From JAPOXR01 sp965116115 (lineage in GTDB: Bacteria; Pseudomonadota; Alphaproteobacteria; Rhodobacterales; Rhodobacteraceae), in the NCBI GenBank assembly GCA_965116115.1, contig OZ220486.1, positions 1,240,001 through 1,304,000 on the forward strand: a stretch of DNA of 64,000 nt, given 5' to 3'. The notes under the pieces are model-generated. The model was not told the DNA's origin, did no database searches, and was given only the letters and a program-made list of their open reading frames with translations. Each line of letters starts with the position of its first letter. The stretch's first letter is position 1. Shown piece by piece: positions 8,530-17,707 of the stretch. The position numbers and the translations under genes were made by a program.

Positions 8530-9165
8530 TCAGGTTTGTCTGCGACGCGGACGATAATCCCTCGGGTCGAGACAGGCGTCGTAGAAGGCCCGGTCCAGAC
8601 GGAACCAGTCTGTGTCATTGATGCCGCGCTCCGGGGTTGCCTGCTCCCCGTGCGGGAATGCGGAGACGACCTTCAGCCAGCGCCCTTGGGTCCGTGCTAT
8701 TTCGCGGACTTCCCGGGCCACCTCCGCCAAATCCTGGTCCTGGCTGAATATCACAGCCACATCGAGAGTGCCGTTGCGAGCCATTCGCACCACGTCGAGA
8801 CCAATCCGAAGGTCTATTCCCTTCTCGCGCTGTGCCGGCACACTATGCGTCGTACCGTCCGGAAGGCGGACCCGCTCGACCCGATAGCGCAGTTTCCGCG
8901 AGGTCACGAGAATCCCGGCGCGGCTCGTTGCGGTCAGGCGCCGCGTCCAGTAGCCGTGCCACGCCGGGTTCCTCGCGGCGTCGGGAACACCTGTATAGAA
9001 GCGAACGCCGGCAGCTGCCCAGCCGTTGGTCGCGCACACTGCTGCCGCGAGTTTGTTCGGATCGTAGTTCGGGTGATGGTGGCCGAAGGCGTCTTTGGCA
9101 TGCCGGAACAGGTTCTGGCCGTCGATGAACGATATGGTCCGTTTCGTTACAGCCTCTACCGGCAT
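8530..9165 (-). CDS. NYN-domain (PIN-like) nuclease-family protein, 211 aa
   Basis: NYN/LabA-DUF88 type protein, a PIN-like nuclease fold that in characterised members cuts RNA. Motifs: ISFIDGQNLFRHAK near the N-terminus supplies the first Asp, KGIDLRIGLDVVRMA the middle acidic residues, and VAVIFSQDQDLAEVAREV the S-x-D-x-D signature, followed by RWLKVVSAFP. I chose ATG 9165 (MPVEAVTKRTISF) because the fold begins there. The gene is intact and stands alone. A hairpin at about 9185-9222 lies upstream. Similar genes are common in accessory and defence regions; the target is unknown. Confidence 0.85.
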   Translation of the reverse strand: MPVEAVTKRTISFIDGQNLFRHAKDAFGHHHPNYDPNKLAAAVCATNGWAAAGVRFYTGVPDAARNPAWHGYWTRRLTATSRAGILVTSRKLRYRVERVRLPDGTTHSVPAQREKGIDLRIGLDVVRMARNGTLDVAVIFSQDQDLAEVAREVREIARTQGRWLKVVSAFPHGEQATPERGINDTDWFRLDRAFYDACLDPRDYRPRRRQT

Positions 9166-9184
9166 GTCATACCCGTCCCGACAA

Positions 9185-9222
9185 ATAACCCCGCCGGGGC
9201 CTTTCGGCGAGTCCGGCGGGGA
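9185..9222. terminator. GC-rich hairpin upstream of the NYN gene
   Basis: CCCGCCGGGGCC and GTCCGGCGGGG form a strong stem with a short loop. No clear U-run follows on either side, so it may be a terminator for an earlier gene or a structured leader. Confidence 0.3.
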
Positions 9223-9282
9223 GCAATTGCCGCATTGAATAAGCGCTCCGGGATGAGTTATCAACAAATAAAGACATGCCCA

Positions 9283-9680
9283 TCAGGACCATTTTATTGT
9301 CGGGCCTGGAGTGCTGATGCGGCGGGGAACGGGCGTGCTTGAGGCTCTCCGGGTTCTCCGTGCGCCGGTTTCAGCAGCCGCTGCCAGCGCATCAGGGCTG
9401 TCCAGGCGCGCTTTCCGTAGTGTCCGGGCACGGCTGCGCCGCCGCGCCGTCCGGCGGCGCGTTCCCGCGGCATCGCACGGGTCAGGAGCGGCGGTTCATC
9501 CGCCGGGCGGGATAAGGATCGCGTCGAGCGCGTCCCGGTCTCGGGCGGCGTTCGTCGGGCAGGAAAGGTTGTGCGGCAGATGGTGCGCACAGTCCCTGCA
9601 GCGGTCCTCATCACAGATGAAGCCGTGCGCAGTGAACTCGATTCTTTGGCCAGCGCTATCGCGCGGTGCGCCGGCGCAGC
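9283..9680 (-). pseudogene. ISAs1-family element, 3' end fragment
   Basis: Closely similar to 62204-62640. It has the same terminal sequence AGGACCATTTTATTGTCGGG and the same transposase C-terminus on the minus strand (ENRVHCAR.., DRCRDCAHHLPHNL). The rest is missing because the IS4 element begins at 9681. Confidence 0.65.
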
Positions 9681-12253
9681 CTGCCCATTAGTCATAAAAG
9701 GTGTCATCACAAGTGGTTCCGGCGGGCGGCGATTCCGCCGTCTTCCGCCCGGTCCGGGCGCGTTTTCCGGTCTGCGAGGGACGGTTCGGGGCTGATATTC
9801 AGCCTTGAGCGAGAAGTTTCGCCACGCGGCTTCCCCGGCCGGCAGCAAGCGCGCGCTCGACGGCGGCGGCGCCATGGGAGAGGAAGGCGTAACCTTCCCA
9901 GACGGTCTGAGCGCCGGCGGGGTCGTCATATTTGCGGCCGAGATATCCGCCCATCCGGGCGAGCATCGCGACCGCCGTTCCGAGATCGCCGGGCGGCGGC
10001 AGACGCAGGGCGTCGGCGTAGTCCGCCATCACCGCGATTTCGGTTTCCGAGAACAGGGCGGAGGGTTCGAGATCGGGCGTTTCGCGTCCGAGCAGAGCGA
10101 GGGTCAGCAGCCGCCAGGCGATGACGGCGCGCAGCGCGGTTTCGCGTTCGACGCGTTCGCGGGCGCGGTGCGCGGTTTTCTCCACGGCGCATCCGGTTTT
10201 GAGAACGCGGTGCCAGTCCTCGATCCGCCAGCGGAGCTGATAGAAGCGGGTCACTTCGCGGGCCTCCGCGGAGCAGGTCACCGGCAGCGATGTCAGAAGG
10301 AACTGCTCGACGGGTTCCGATCCGTCGGCGGGCGGCGCGGTTTCCCGCACATGGACCACGGCAAGGCGGACCGACTGCGCTCCCAGCCGCGGACGCTGCT
10401 TTTCGGGAACCGGCAGGTCCAGCGTTTTCCAGCGCAGACCGCAAACCGCATCGCGCGCGGCGCGGCCGGGAAAGGCGGGCTGACCGCGCGCGGCGCGGCG
10501 CGGCGACCGGCGCGGCGCTTGAAGCCGCATCCGGTCTTTGACCGGCTGCAGGCGCATGCGGGCGAACAGCCTGCGGCACCCCTTGCCGAGACTGCGGTCC
10601 CGGCCGGCGCGGATCAGGATGTCGATCCGGCCGTTCAGGCGTCGCCATGCGTCGAAAACCTCGAACGCGTCGCCTTCCCGGTCCATCACCGCGACGGCGC
10701 GGACATCGCTCAGCCCGTCGACCAGCCGGGCGCTGTCGTCAAGGGCCCTTACCCAGCGCAGGGTCTTCGGCCCGCCGTCCGGCGGGGCATCGAACTCGAT
10801 GCGCGGCACGCCCAGCGGGATGCCGTCCGCCGAGACCGCGAAGGTCGAGTGAAGATGCAGACCGAGCGTGCCTTCGGCCCCTTTATTGCGCGAGATCATA
10901 CCCAGCCCCTCGCACCGGCCGTGCGTCGCCAGGTTGACGTCGGTGCCGTCCTGGATCAGAAGAACCGTGTCCTGTCCCTGAATCCGCCGGCGGGTCCGCC
11001 CGCGGTGCGGCCCGAGGATCGCCTGCGCCGAGACCGCGGCCGTGTCGGGATGCTCGATCAAGCGGTAATATCCTGTCGTCATCGCGCTGTTCCCATGGGC
11101 CGCGGTATAAAAGGTCTTCGAGAACGACCGGCCCAGCAGAGCCGCGGAGGCGACGAGACGCCTGGTCAGACGGGCGTCGCCGAGATCGGCCCCGCCGAAT
11201 TCCTGCCCGGCCCAGCCGGCGCTGTCAAGGCCGTCATGAGGAGCCAGCGGTTCGACCCGCGCTCCCAGCCGGCGGCACTGGTCCTTGCAGAGCGGGCGCA
11301 GCCAGACCTCCTTCGGCGGCACCGGCCGGCGGTTCCGGTCGCGTCCGGCGGTGACGCCGGCCCGGCTCCATCCGGTCGCGCGGCAACTGGCGCCGCTGTG
11401 TCCGGGACCGACATAGGTCTCGACGAGAACCGGACGCAGACCGTAAATCCGCTCATAATCGCGCCCGACGCGCCGCAGGCACAGGCCCAAGGCCCGGGAG
11501 GCGAGGTTGCGGCACCGTCCGGGAGCGGGACGGAGCAGAAAGCGGGCCATGCAGATGACCCGGCAGCGGTTCGCCTCGCGCTGTTCCGCGGCTGGCCGAT
11601 CCAGCGGTCGCGGGCGTTTTGCGCCCGGGCGGGGGCGGCGAACAGGAAACCGCCGAGCACGTCCTCTCCGGCGACGAGAAAATAGCGGATCTGGCAGCCC
11701 GCGGCCTTGACCGGACCGAGAGGATGCTCCCGGGCGGTCATCGCCGACTGAAGACGCTTCCCGGCGGCGTCCTCGACCGGAACCGCCGCCAAGCCGGCGA
11801 TCAGGCCGGCCCGGTCGGGAACCGCCGGCAGCGGCGGGGCCGGAAGCTCCCGGGGGTCGGCGCGCGGCGCCAGGCTCGCCGGCCACGGACGCGCCGGAGG
11901 CAGCGTGATCCGCCCGGCCCTTTCCAGCGCCTCGAGGGCCGACAGACAGCTTTGCAGCCGCAGGCGTCCGCGCCCGTCGCGGAGGGCGAAAACGCCGCAG
12001 ACCTCCCGCACTCCGGCCCATCGGCAAGGGGACCGGTCAAGAATCGGCTGCAGCCGCGCCAAGGCGCCGGGCTGCCCGAGGGTTGAACGAATCGGCAGCG
12101 GCGTGTATTCCATGGCGGAGAACATGGATGCCCCGAGGGAGTTTGTCAAGCCTCCGCGCTGAAAAAATCAGCTGAGCGGGAAATCACGGAATCGCTGCGG
12201 CCAAGCGTCGGCTGGCGCACTTGTGATGACACCTTTTATGACTAATGGGCAGG
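9681..12253 (-). mobile_element. IS4-family element carrying a DruA-like module, about 2.57 kb
   Basis: Long inverted repeats (about 35 bp, CTGCCCATTAGTCATAAAAG from 9681 and its complement ending near 12253) bound the element. It encodes one large transposase reading right to left. The size, large for IS4, is due to an extra N-terminal domain of about 330 residues. The interrupted neighbour on the left is an ISAs1 fragment. Confidence 0.82.
9799..12149 (-). pseudogene. IS4-family transposase with N-terminal DUF4338 (DruA-like) domain, one frameshift
   Basis: Frame one (12149 to about 11600) gives WAGVREVCGVFALRDGRGRL, a helical part and CQIRYFLVAGEDVLGGFLFA, ARDRWIGW. After a register change near 11600, frame two gives NRCRVICMARFLLRPAPGRC, LASRALGLCLRRVGRDYERI, YGLRPVLVETYVGPGHSGAS. 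Together these are DUF4338, the family of the Druantia protein DruA. Then comes a Tn5-like transposase: FGGADLGDARLTRRL, VLLIQDGTDVNLATHGR, AVMDREGDAFEVFD, FYQLRWRIEDWHRVLKTGCA and LARMGGYLGRK. DUF4338 at the N-terminus of IS transposases is known; its job there is not established. The single break could be decay or programmed frameshifting. Confidence 0.8.
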
Positions 12254-13480
12254 GCGCCGCTGCCCACAGCCGATTTCGGGACGGCGTTCCGGCATCCGCC
12301 GGGCGGTCCGGTTGAAACCTTTGGAGCCGGACTGGCGCGGAACGCCGTGCCGCGAGCCGCGCCGTCCGCCGGGCTGGTCCGATCCGCTGCCCGCCGAGGG
12401 TGAACAGTCCGAGCGTGAATACGCCCGCGGCACGTATACGGACGGGCGGATCCAGCGGCGTATCGCCGCGACAGTCGCGGCGCGGTGAAAGCGTCTCGGC
12501 AGGCCCCTTCCGGAAATTTTCCCCGGCAAGGCGGAACAACAGGCGGCCTGCTGTATATCATCGAACCCGGGAGTGAAAACAGCACATATCATCGGGCCGC
12601 ATTTCGAAGAGACGGTCGAAAGATGCCGGGCGGAACGCTTCGTGCCGGTGATTCAGGACACGACGACGCTGAACTATGACGGCCTCGCCGCGGCTGAAGG
12701 CCTCGACAGTCTCGGGGGCGGCGGCAAGGGGGCGAAGGGAATCCTCGCCCATGCCGGAACAGCGGTCAATGTCGCGGGTCGTCCGATGGGGGATGTTCCC
12801 GCTGGACGCCGACTTCCGCCGGGACGAGGAAAAGGACAGCGTCCGCTGGTCGGAAGGGCTCGACCGGGTGAAGGAGCTTGAGGCGGCCTGCCCTGGAACC
12901 CGGGTCGTCTCCGTCTGCGACCGGGAAGGCGGCTTCCAGTATCTTCTGTGCGCCCGGGATAAAGAAGCCGGGATCTGGCGCGGGCGCACAGATCGGTGCG
13001 GCGGCGCGTCATCGTCGGAAACGGGGAAGTCCGGGGTCTGCATGAGCAAGTCAGGCAGGCCGAGCCGGTCGGCATGCGGACGATCGAGACGCCGGCCTGC
13101 GGCGGCCCTGCCCGGCGCGCCGGGCACAGGGTCCGTCTGACGCTGCGCTGCTTGGAGGTCGACCTGATGCCGCCGAAGGACGCGGGCGGGATGCCGCTGC
13201 GCATGCTCGCGGTCTCGGCCAGGGAGGAGAACCCACCGCCGGCGGCCAAAAGAAAGGGCGAGGCCCTTGACCGGCTCCTGCTGACCGGCCAAGGCAAGCC
13301 CGGCTTGGAGAATGCCCGGGCCGTGCTCCGCTGGTACGGACTCCGCCGGCGGATCGGACATTTCTTCCACGCCCTGAAAGTCGGAACGCGGATCGAAGAC
13401 CGCAGGCTGAACGACGCCGACGACCTGCGCAAATGCCTCGCTTTCAACGCCGTGACGGCTTTCCGGGTCCGGGATCTCAC
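12254..13480 (+). pseudogene. IS4-family (Tn5-like) transposase remnant
   Basis: Pieces in three plus-strand frames: IIGPHFEETVERCRAERFVP and VIQDTTTLNYDG (first Asp region), then DKDSVRWSEGLDRVKELEAA-like sequence with VVSVCDREGGFQYLLCARDK (second Asp region), then LRWYGLRRRIGHFFHALKVG, TRIEDRRLNDADDLRKCLAF (Y-R-E region of Tn5-type enzymes). Several frameshifts and loss of both element ends make it dead. It abuts an IS630 fragment at 13481. Confidence 0.75.
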
Positions 13481-13761
13481 CTTTCCCGCCGGAGCATGCC
13501 GTCAGGCTCTGCAAGCGTTTCGAGGTTCATCATGCGCCGAAACACGGCACCCGGCTGAACATCGCCGAAAGCGAAATCAGCGTGCTGAGCCGTCAGTGCC
13601 TGTCCCGGCGCATCCCAGACCGGGAGACGCTTTGTCGTGATGTTTCGGTATGGCGGAAAGCGCGCAATGCCGACCCGGCCCCGGTCAAACAGCGGTTCAC
13701 TGCCGAAGACGCGCACATTAAACCGCACTCCCTGTAGCTGTCAATTCAACAATGACGGACT
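13481..13761 (+). pseudogene. IS630-family element, 3' fragment
   Basis: The plus strand matches the transposase C-terminus (FEVHHAPKHGTRLNIAESEI, SVLSRQCLSRRIPDRETLCR, with small changes) and the terminal noncoding part ending AATTCAACAATGACGGACTA. It belongs to the same IS630 as copy A. Confidence 0.7.
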
Positions 13762-13864
13762 AGGGCCTGTGGACAGTCATTTTGCCGCAATCAGACCGGC
13801 GACCAGATAGATCGCCGCCGCGAAGCTGGTATCGGTCTTGTCATACCGCGTCGCGATCGGGACA
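13762..13864 (-). pseudogene. IS5-type element end with transposase C-terminus
   Basis: Begins with the end sequence GGGCCTGTGGACAGTCATTT. The minus strand reads IATRYDKTDTSFAAAIYLVA, GLIAAK, the usual C-terminus of IS5-type transposases. The same remnant recurs at 16755-16798 (end only) and 37084-37177. It is fused in frame to an IS256 fragment, giving a chimeric open frame without function. Confidence 0.65.
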
Positions 13865-14063
13865 TCCCCGGCGAAACTCTCGGTCACGTCTTCGTACGCC
13901 TCTTCGACGAGCGCGTTGATGTTCGAAGCGCTGGCGGAGGCGCGGGGGAATGTGCTGATGGTCTTCATGGCATTGCTTCCTTTTCTTCAGAAAATCCCCG
14001 AGCTGATGCTCGGGGAAGGCAACACCGCCTGTATCAAAGTTCAACACCAAGTGGGACATTCCC
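13865..14063 (-). pseudogene. IS256 element, 5' end fragment
   Basis: The minus strand reads MKTISTFPRASASASNINAL, VEEAYEDVTESF, the start of the IS256 transposase found complete at 50-51 kb, with the upstream hairpin and the terminal GGGAATGTCCC-like repeat at about 14052-14063. Confidence 0.75.
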
Positions 14064-14065
14064 GG

Positions 14066-14170
14066 AATCCGGGGACGGAAGAATCATAACAGCCGGAAGC
14101 TTACCGCATCGAAAACAGAATAGCTGGGCTGAAAATCAGCAAACGCCGATCGCCGGGCCGACAATTAAAT
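14066..14170 (-). pseudogene. ISAs1 element, 5' end fragment
   Basis: About 105 bp nearly identical to 63800-63905, the upstream end of the ISAs1 element, including the start codon region MILPSPDS (minus strand) and the terminal repeat CCGGGCCGACAATTAAATAG. The rest of the element is missing. Confidence 0.6.
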
Positions 14171-14376
14171 AGTGCCTGCCAGAAAACCTATAACCAATTG
14201 AATTCAAAAAGTGATTTACTGCTTTCAGTGAACGAAGATTTTCCTGTCTTGACCAGATTCACGCTGATTCCAGCCTGAACGGGCAATCACAACATCATAA
14301 TTGATGATTCTTCGTTCCCCAGATACTGCAATTCTTCTTACATATTCAGCGTGTTACGGGTTTTCTAGCAGGCACT
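14171..14376. mobile_element. About 206-bp MITE with ISNCY-type ends, copy 1
   Basis: Inverted repeats AGTGCCTGCCAGAAAACC (left) and complement GGTTTTCTAGCAGGCACT (right) enclose an AT-rich core. The flanks both carry TAAATAG. The ends match those of the ISNCY element at 28876-30580 (AGTGTCTGCCAGAAAAA). A second copy in the other orientation is at 45117-45321. Confidence 0.75.
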
Positions 14377-14382
14377 AAATAG

Positions 14383-15046
14383 CCCTGCAGCTTCCGGAAA
14401 CGCATTTGCCGGGCACTTGCCGCATCTGCTACAGCTTGATTCTGACAGAGAGCCGCCGGCTGAACCCGGTTATGCATTTCATAGTTGTACGGGCGACCGT
14501 TGTTCCAGTCGACATCGGCGAAGAACTCTTCATCGAAAATCCGCTGAAAGTCGCTCCAGCGATTGACATAGAGATGCTGCATGCCCCTGAGCACGTTCTC
14601 GATGTCATCCCGCGACTTCAGATCAATTTTCAAGGCTCAATTTACAAATCGTATGCATCCATACTGTAATGTATTTATATACAAAGGGATAGATGTCATA
14701 GATCACAAGCGGTTTTACCAGATACTTCGACAATTATTCTGCAGTATTATCAGTATGTTGGGCTGAAAAACGCCTCCTCCCGCACATTTTTTCTGCGGGA
14801 ACCGAAAGGCCGTGCATACGATTTGTAAATTGAGCCATTTTCAAAGTTTCGATAGCCTTCGTGCCGAGGCGGGCCGGTTTGATCAGACGTCTCATACTGT
14901 TCTCTAAGTGAAAAACGCGGCGAAGATTGCCCCGATCAGGGCTGAATCACCGGATTTTTAACGAAAACGCTAATTATTCACAACCGAAAAACACATCAAA
15001 ATACTAAAAATGATAAACAAAAACTTTTCGGGCAGGCACTACATAA
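14383..15046 (-). pseudogene. ISNCY-type element fragment (5' end of transposase), split by a MITE
   Basis: Matches 30250-30580 of the complete copy: transposase N-terminus MRRLIKP.. and LKSRDDIENVLRGMQHLYVN, RWSDFQRIFDEEFFADVD, plus the terminal ACTTTTCGGGCAGGCACT. The 1595-type MITE at 14634-14836 interrupts it with duplication ATTTTCAA. Confidence 0.7.
14634..14836. mobile_element. 203-bp MITE, IS1595-type ends, copy 2
   Basis: Same element as 7395-7598, with a few substitutions. It is flanked by a perfect 8-bp duplication ATTTTCAA (14626-14633 and 14837-14844), so it moved by transposition into the ISNCY fragment. Confidence 0.88.
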
Positions 15047-15052
15047 TCCCTA

Positions 15053-15971
15053 GGTTGTGTCCTCAAATATTTGACATGCTGAGCTGGTTGCGGCACAGTG
15101 CCGCGCGACCAGCGGTGAGAATGCTCAAAGGAGATTTGAAATGATCGGCAGCCGGCATGATATGACGGACGAGCAATGGCAGCGGATGGAGCGTGTGATG
15201 CCGAAAGGTCTGCCCGGGCCGCCGCGCAAGGACGACCGTAAGGTAACAGCCAGGATATTTTTCGTGCTGCGCACCGGCATGCCATGGCGGGATTTGCCGG
15301 AGCGTTACGGGCCTTACACGACCTGTTACAACCGTTTTACCCGCTGGAGCGAATCGGGCCGCCGGCAGAAGATTCTTGAAGATCTTCAACGACTTGAAGA
15401 AGCGGAAGAAGAAGCCGCGGACGAAAAGGACGACGGCGATCCGGCGCCGCGGAGCCGGATGATCGACTCGTCGTCGATCCGCGCTCACCGCTGTGCCGCC
15501 GGGTCGCGCAAGGACGGCGAGCCGCAGGAGATCGGGCGTTCCCGGGGCGGACAGCCTGCGAAGATTCATGCCATGGTCGACGGCAAGGGCGGGCTGCGCC
15601 GCATGCGCCTGTCGCCCGGGCAGGCCGCCGACTGCGCCGAGGCGGCGCCCCTTCTTGACGGCCTTGAAGCCGGCTGCGTCCTGATCGCCGACAAGGCTTA
15701 CGACACCGAGGCCGTTCTCAAGCAAACGGCGGAAGCCGGCTGCCGGGCCGTCATTCCGTCGAAGTCGAACCGCAGGCGGCAGCGGCCGCTGGATAAAGCT
15801 GTCTATGCGAAGCGCAATGTCATTGAGCGTTTCTTCGGAAGAATCAAAGAGTTCCGGCGGGTCGCGACCCGCTTTGACAAGCGAGCCCGCAACTTCGCCG
15901 CCGCTGTCATCCTGACCGTCATCCGCTGCCTGCTGCGGAATGACGCAAAGGGGATAATTGAGTCCACTACC
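15053..15971 (+). mobile_element. IS5-family element (IS427-like), copy B, 919 bp
   Basis: Same length and almost the same sequence as copy A at 6005-6923, flanked by TA (15051-15052 and 15972-15973). Confidence 0.88.
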
Positions 15972-15974
15972 TAA
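15141..15974 (+). CDS. IS5-family transposase, 277 aa
   Basis: Differs from the copy at 6093 by a handful of residues (for example EQWQRM for EQQQRM and AHRCAAG for AHRHAAG). All catalytic motifs (IDSSSIRAH, IADKAYD, NVIERFFGRIKEF) are present. Its stop is TAA where copy A uses TAG: the first two bases are the target TA and the third is the host base, so each insertion makes its own stop. Confidence 0.92.
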   Translation: MIGSRHDMTDEQWQRMERVMPKGLPGPPRKDDRKVTARIFFVLRTGMPWRDLPERYGPYTTCYNRFTRWSESGRRQKILEDLQRLEEAEEEAADEKDDGDPAPRSRMIDSSSIRAHRCAAGSRKDGEPQEIGRSRGGQPAKIHAMVDGKGGLRRMRLSPGQAADCAEAAPLLDGLEAGCVLIADKAYDTEAVLKQTAEAGCRAVIPSKSNRRRQRPLDKAVYAKRNVIERFFGRIKEFRRVATRFDKRARNFAAAVILTVIRCLLRNDAKGIIESTT

Positions 15975-16044
15975 TTGAAAAAATACCGGGGTAGATTATA
16001 CTGCCAAGTAGGCGTATAGTGCCCAAAGTTCGGAGGATAGATCA

Positions 16045-16323
16045 ATGCCAATGGTTAAAAAGAGCATTTCCGTAACGGACCGGCAAGACAGCTGGATCAA
16101 AGCCCAGATTGAAACCGGGCGGTATGGCAATGAAAGCGAGATTATCCGTGAGTTGATCCGCGAGAGGCAGACACGGGAAACGGAAACACCGGAAGAAATC
16201 GAAGCTATCCGGGCTGCCTTGATTGCCGCTGAGGAAAGCGTCAAAGAACATGGATATAGCGGAAAATCGGTCGACGATATTTGGGAAGAAGCGAAAGCAA
16301 AACACAGGGCGTCGCATGCCTAG
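16045..16323 (+). CDS. parD: ParD-like antitoxin (CopG/RHH), 92 aa
   Basis: Antitoxin of a ParDE pair. VKKSISVTDRQDSWIKAQIE then GRYGNESEIIRELIRERQTR is the ribbon-helix-helix DNA-binding domain of ParD. The C-terminal half (TPEEIEAIRAALIAAEESVK) is the toxin-binding tail. The ribosome site GGAGG precedes the ATG. The gene overlaps parE by 8 nt. It lies directly downstream of an IS5 copy and looks intact; autoregulation is expected from the family. Confidence 0.9.
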   Translation: MPMVKKSISVTDRQDSWIKAQIETGRYGNESEIIRELIRERQTRETETPEEIEAIRAALIAAEESVKEHGYSGKSVDDIWEEAKAKHRASHA

Positions 16324-16606
16324 TTATGAGTTCGCGCCGGAAGCAGAACAGGACCTGCTCGACATCGCGCTGTATGGGCTTATCAATTTTGGTTTGGAAC
16401 AATCTGAACAATATTGTGACGGACTGAAAAAGCGATTCCAGGAACTGGCCGACCATCCGCGTCGATACCAAGCTGTCGATGAAATTCGGCAAGGCTATCG
16501 AAGGAGCGTGTACCGCTCGCACTCGATTTATTACCGTATTGAAGGCAACGGTGTTGCCATCATGCGTGTGCTCGGCCGCCAAGATGTGGAAAAGGCCGTG
16601 AATTAG
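16316..16606 (+). CDS. parE: ParE-like toxin (RelE/ParE fold), 96 aa
   Basis: Toxin of the ParDE pair. MPSYEFAPEAEQDLLDIALY, FQELADHPRRYQAVDEIRQG and YRSVYRSHSIYYRI-like sequence are typical of ParE proteins, which poison DNA gyrase. It starts at ATG 16316, within the end of parD. Length is normal and the frame is intact. Confidence 0.9.
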   Translation: MPSYEFAPEAEQDLLDIALYGLINFGLEQSEQYCDGLKKRFQELADHPRRYQAVDEIRQGYRRSVYRSHSIYYRIEGNGVAIMRVLGRQDVEKAVN

Positions 16607-16754
16607 AAAATGGAACAGACGATATGTGGGGTCAGTAATCACACGCGCAGCTGAATACACAGCGACAGAATAATAGACAGCACACCTACAACCGTGAGCC
16701 GCATTTGCCGCCCGACTGCATCGGCGACAAGATGCTTCACAAGCATGGCTTACC

Positions 16755-16798
16755 AGGGCCTGTAGACAATCACTTTGTCGCGATCAGGCCAGCGGCCA
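16755..16798 (-). repeat. Solo IS5-type end
   Basis: AGGGCCTGTAGACAATCACT and the following bases match the element end seen at 13762 and 37084. Only the end remains, next to the IS630 terminus. Confidence 0.5.
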
Positions 16799-16799
16799 G

Positions 16800-17508
16800 C
16801 TAGTAGTCGGTCATTATTGAATTGATAGCTACAGGGAATGCAGTTTGATGCGTGCGTTTTCGGCGGTGAACCGCTGTTTGACCGGGGCCCGGTCGGCATT
16901 GCGCGCTTCCTGCCACGCCATGACTTCCCGGCAGAGCGTCTCCCGATCCGGGATGCGCCGGGACAGGCATTGACGGCTCAACACGCTGATTTCGCTCTCG
17001 GCGATGTTCAGCCAGCTGCCGTGTTTCGGCGTGTGATGAACCTCGAAACGCTCGCAGAGCCTGCCAGCCTGCTCCGGCGGGAAAGCGTAGTAAAGACCCG
17101 ACAGTTTGTGCGTGTTAAGGTTGTCCATGACCAGCACGATCTTTTTGCCGGGGAAGTGAATGTCGGCGATGTCTCTGAGGATCCCGGCGAAATCTTTCTT
17201 CGTCCGGCGGTCGGTGATTTTGACATGCCCTGGCCTGAAAGCGGCGCATGAACCATGAACAGATTCGCCGTCCCGTTGCGCTCGTATTCGCAGTCGAAGC
17301 GCGCCGGCCGGCCGGGAGCGGTCGGTAAAGCCGTGCGGACCTCTTTCGTCTGCTGCTTGCTCGCCTCGGCTGTGCAGACCAGAACCTCGTCCTCGCTGAA
17401 CTTCCGCTGATAGACCCTGAGCACATTCTCCATTGAGTATGCGAAGTCGCCGCTTTTCTCCGCCGGAATGCACCAAAACCGCGTAAGATGCGATTTCAAA
17501 TCGTTTTT
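16800..17508 (-). pseudogene. IS630-family element copy B, 3' two thirds
   Basis: Begins with CTAGTAGTCGGTCATTATTG and carries the transposase C-terminal part on the minus strand: CEYERNGTANLFMVHAPLSG, then in another frame HFPGKKIVLVMDNLNTHKLS (catalytic D-N-L-N-T-H kept), HTPKHGSWLNIAESEISVLS. It is cut at 17508, where an IS66-type element begins, so the N-terminal third is missing. Confidence 0.75.
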
Positions 17509-17707
17509 GTAACTGCTCACCCCTGCTGATCATTGATCGTTTTTCCTGACGCGCTTCCGGTTAGCAAGAACCGGTCCGGTCCTCGGCTTGTCTCCCTTTC
17601 CGGCCCGCGGGCGCGTGTTCAGCCGTGCCGTGCGAGGAGTCCGGCGGCATCGGCTTTCTGTCCGTTCCGCCGGGGATTTTCTCTTGACGCTATAGGGCGG
17701 GCATTCC

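Noticed and set aside
9805..11685. A 626-codon plus-strand open frame
   Set aside because: Antisense of the IS4/DUF4338 transposase, which carries all recognisable motifs on the minus strand.
13777..13968. A 63-codon open frame joining IS256 and IS5 parts
   Set aside because: A chance in-frame fusion of two transposase fragments without a complete domain.
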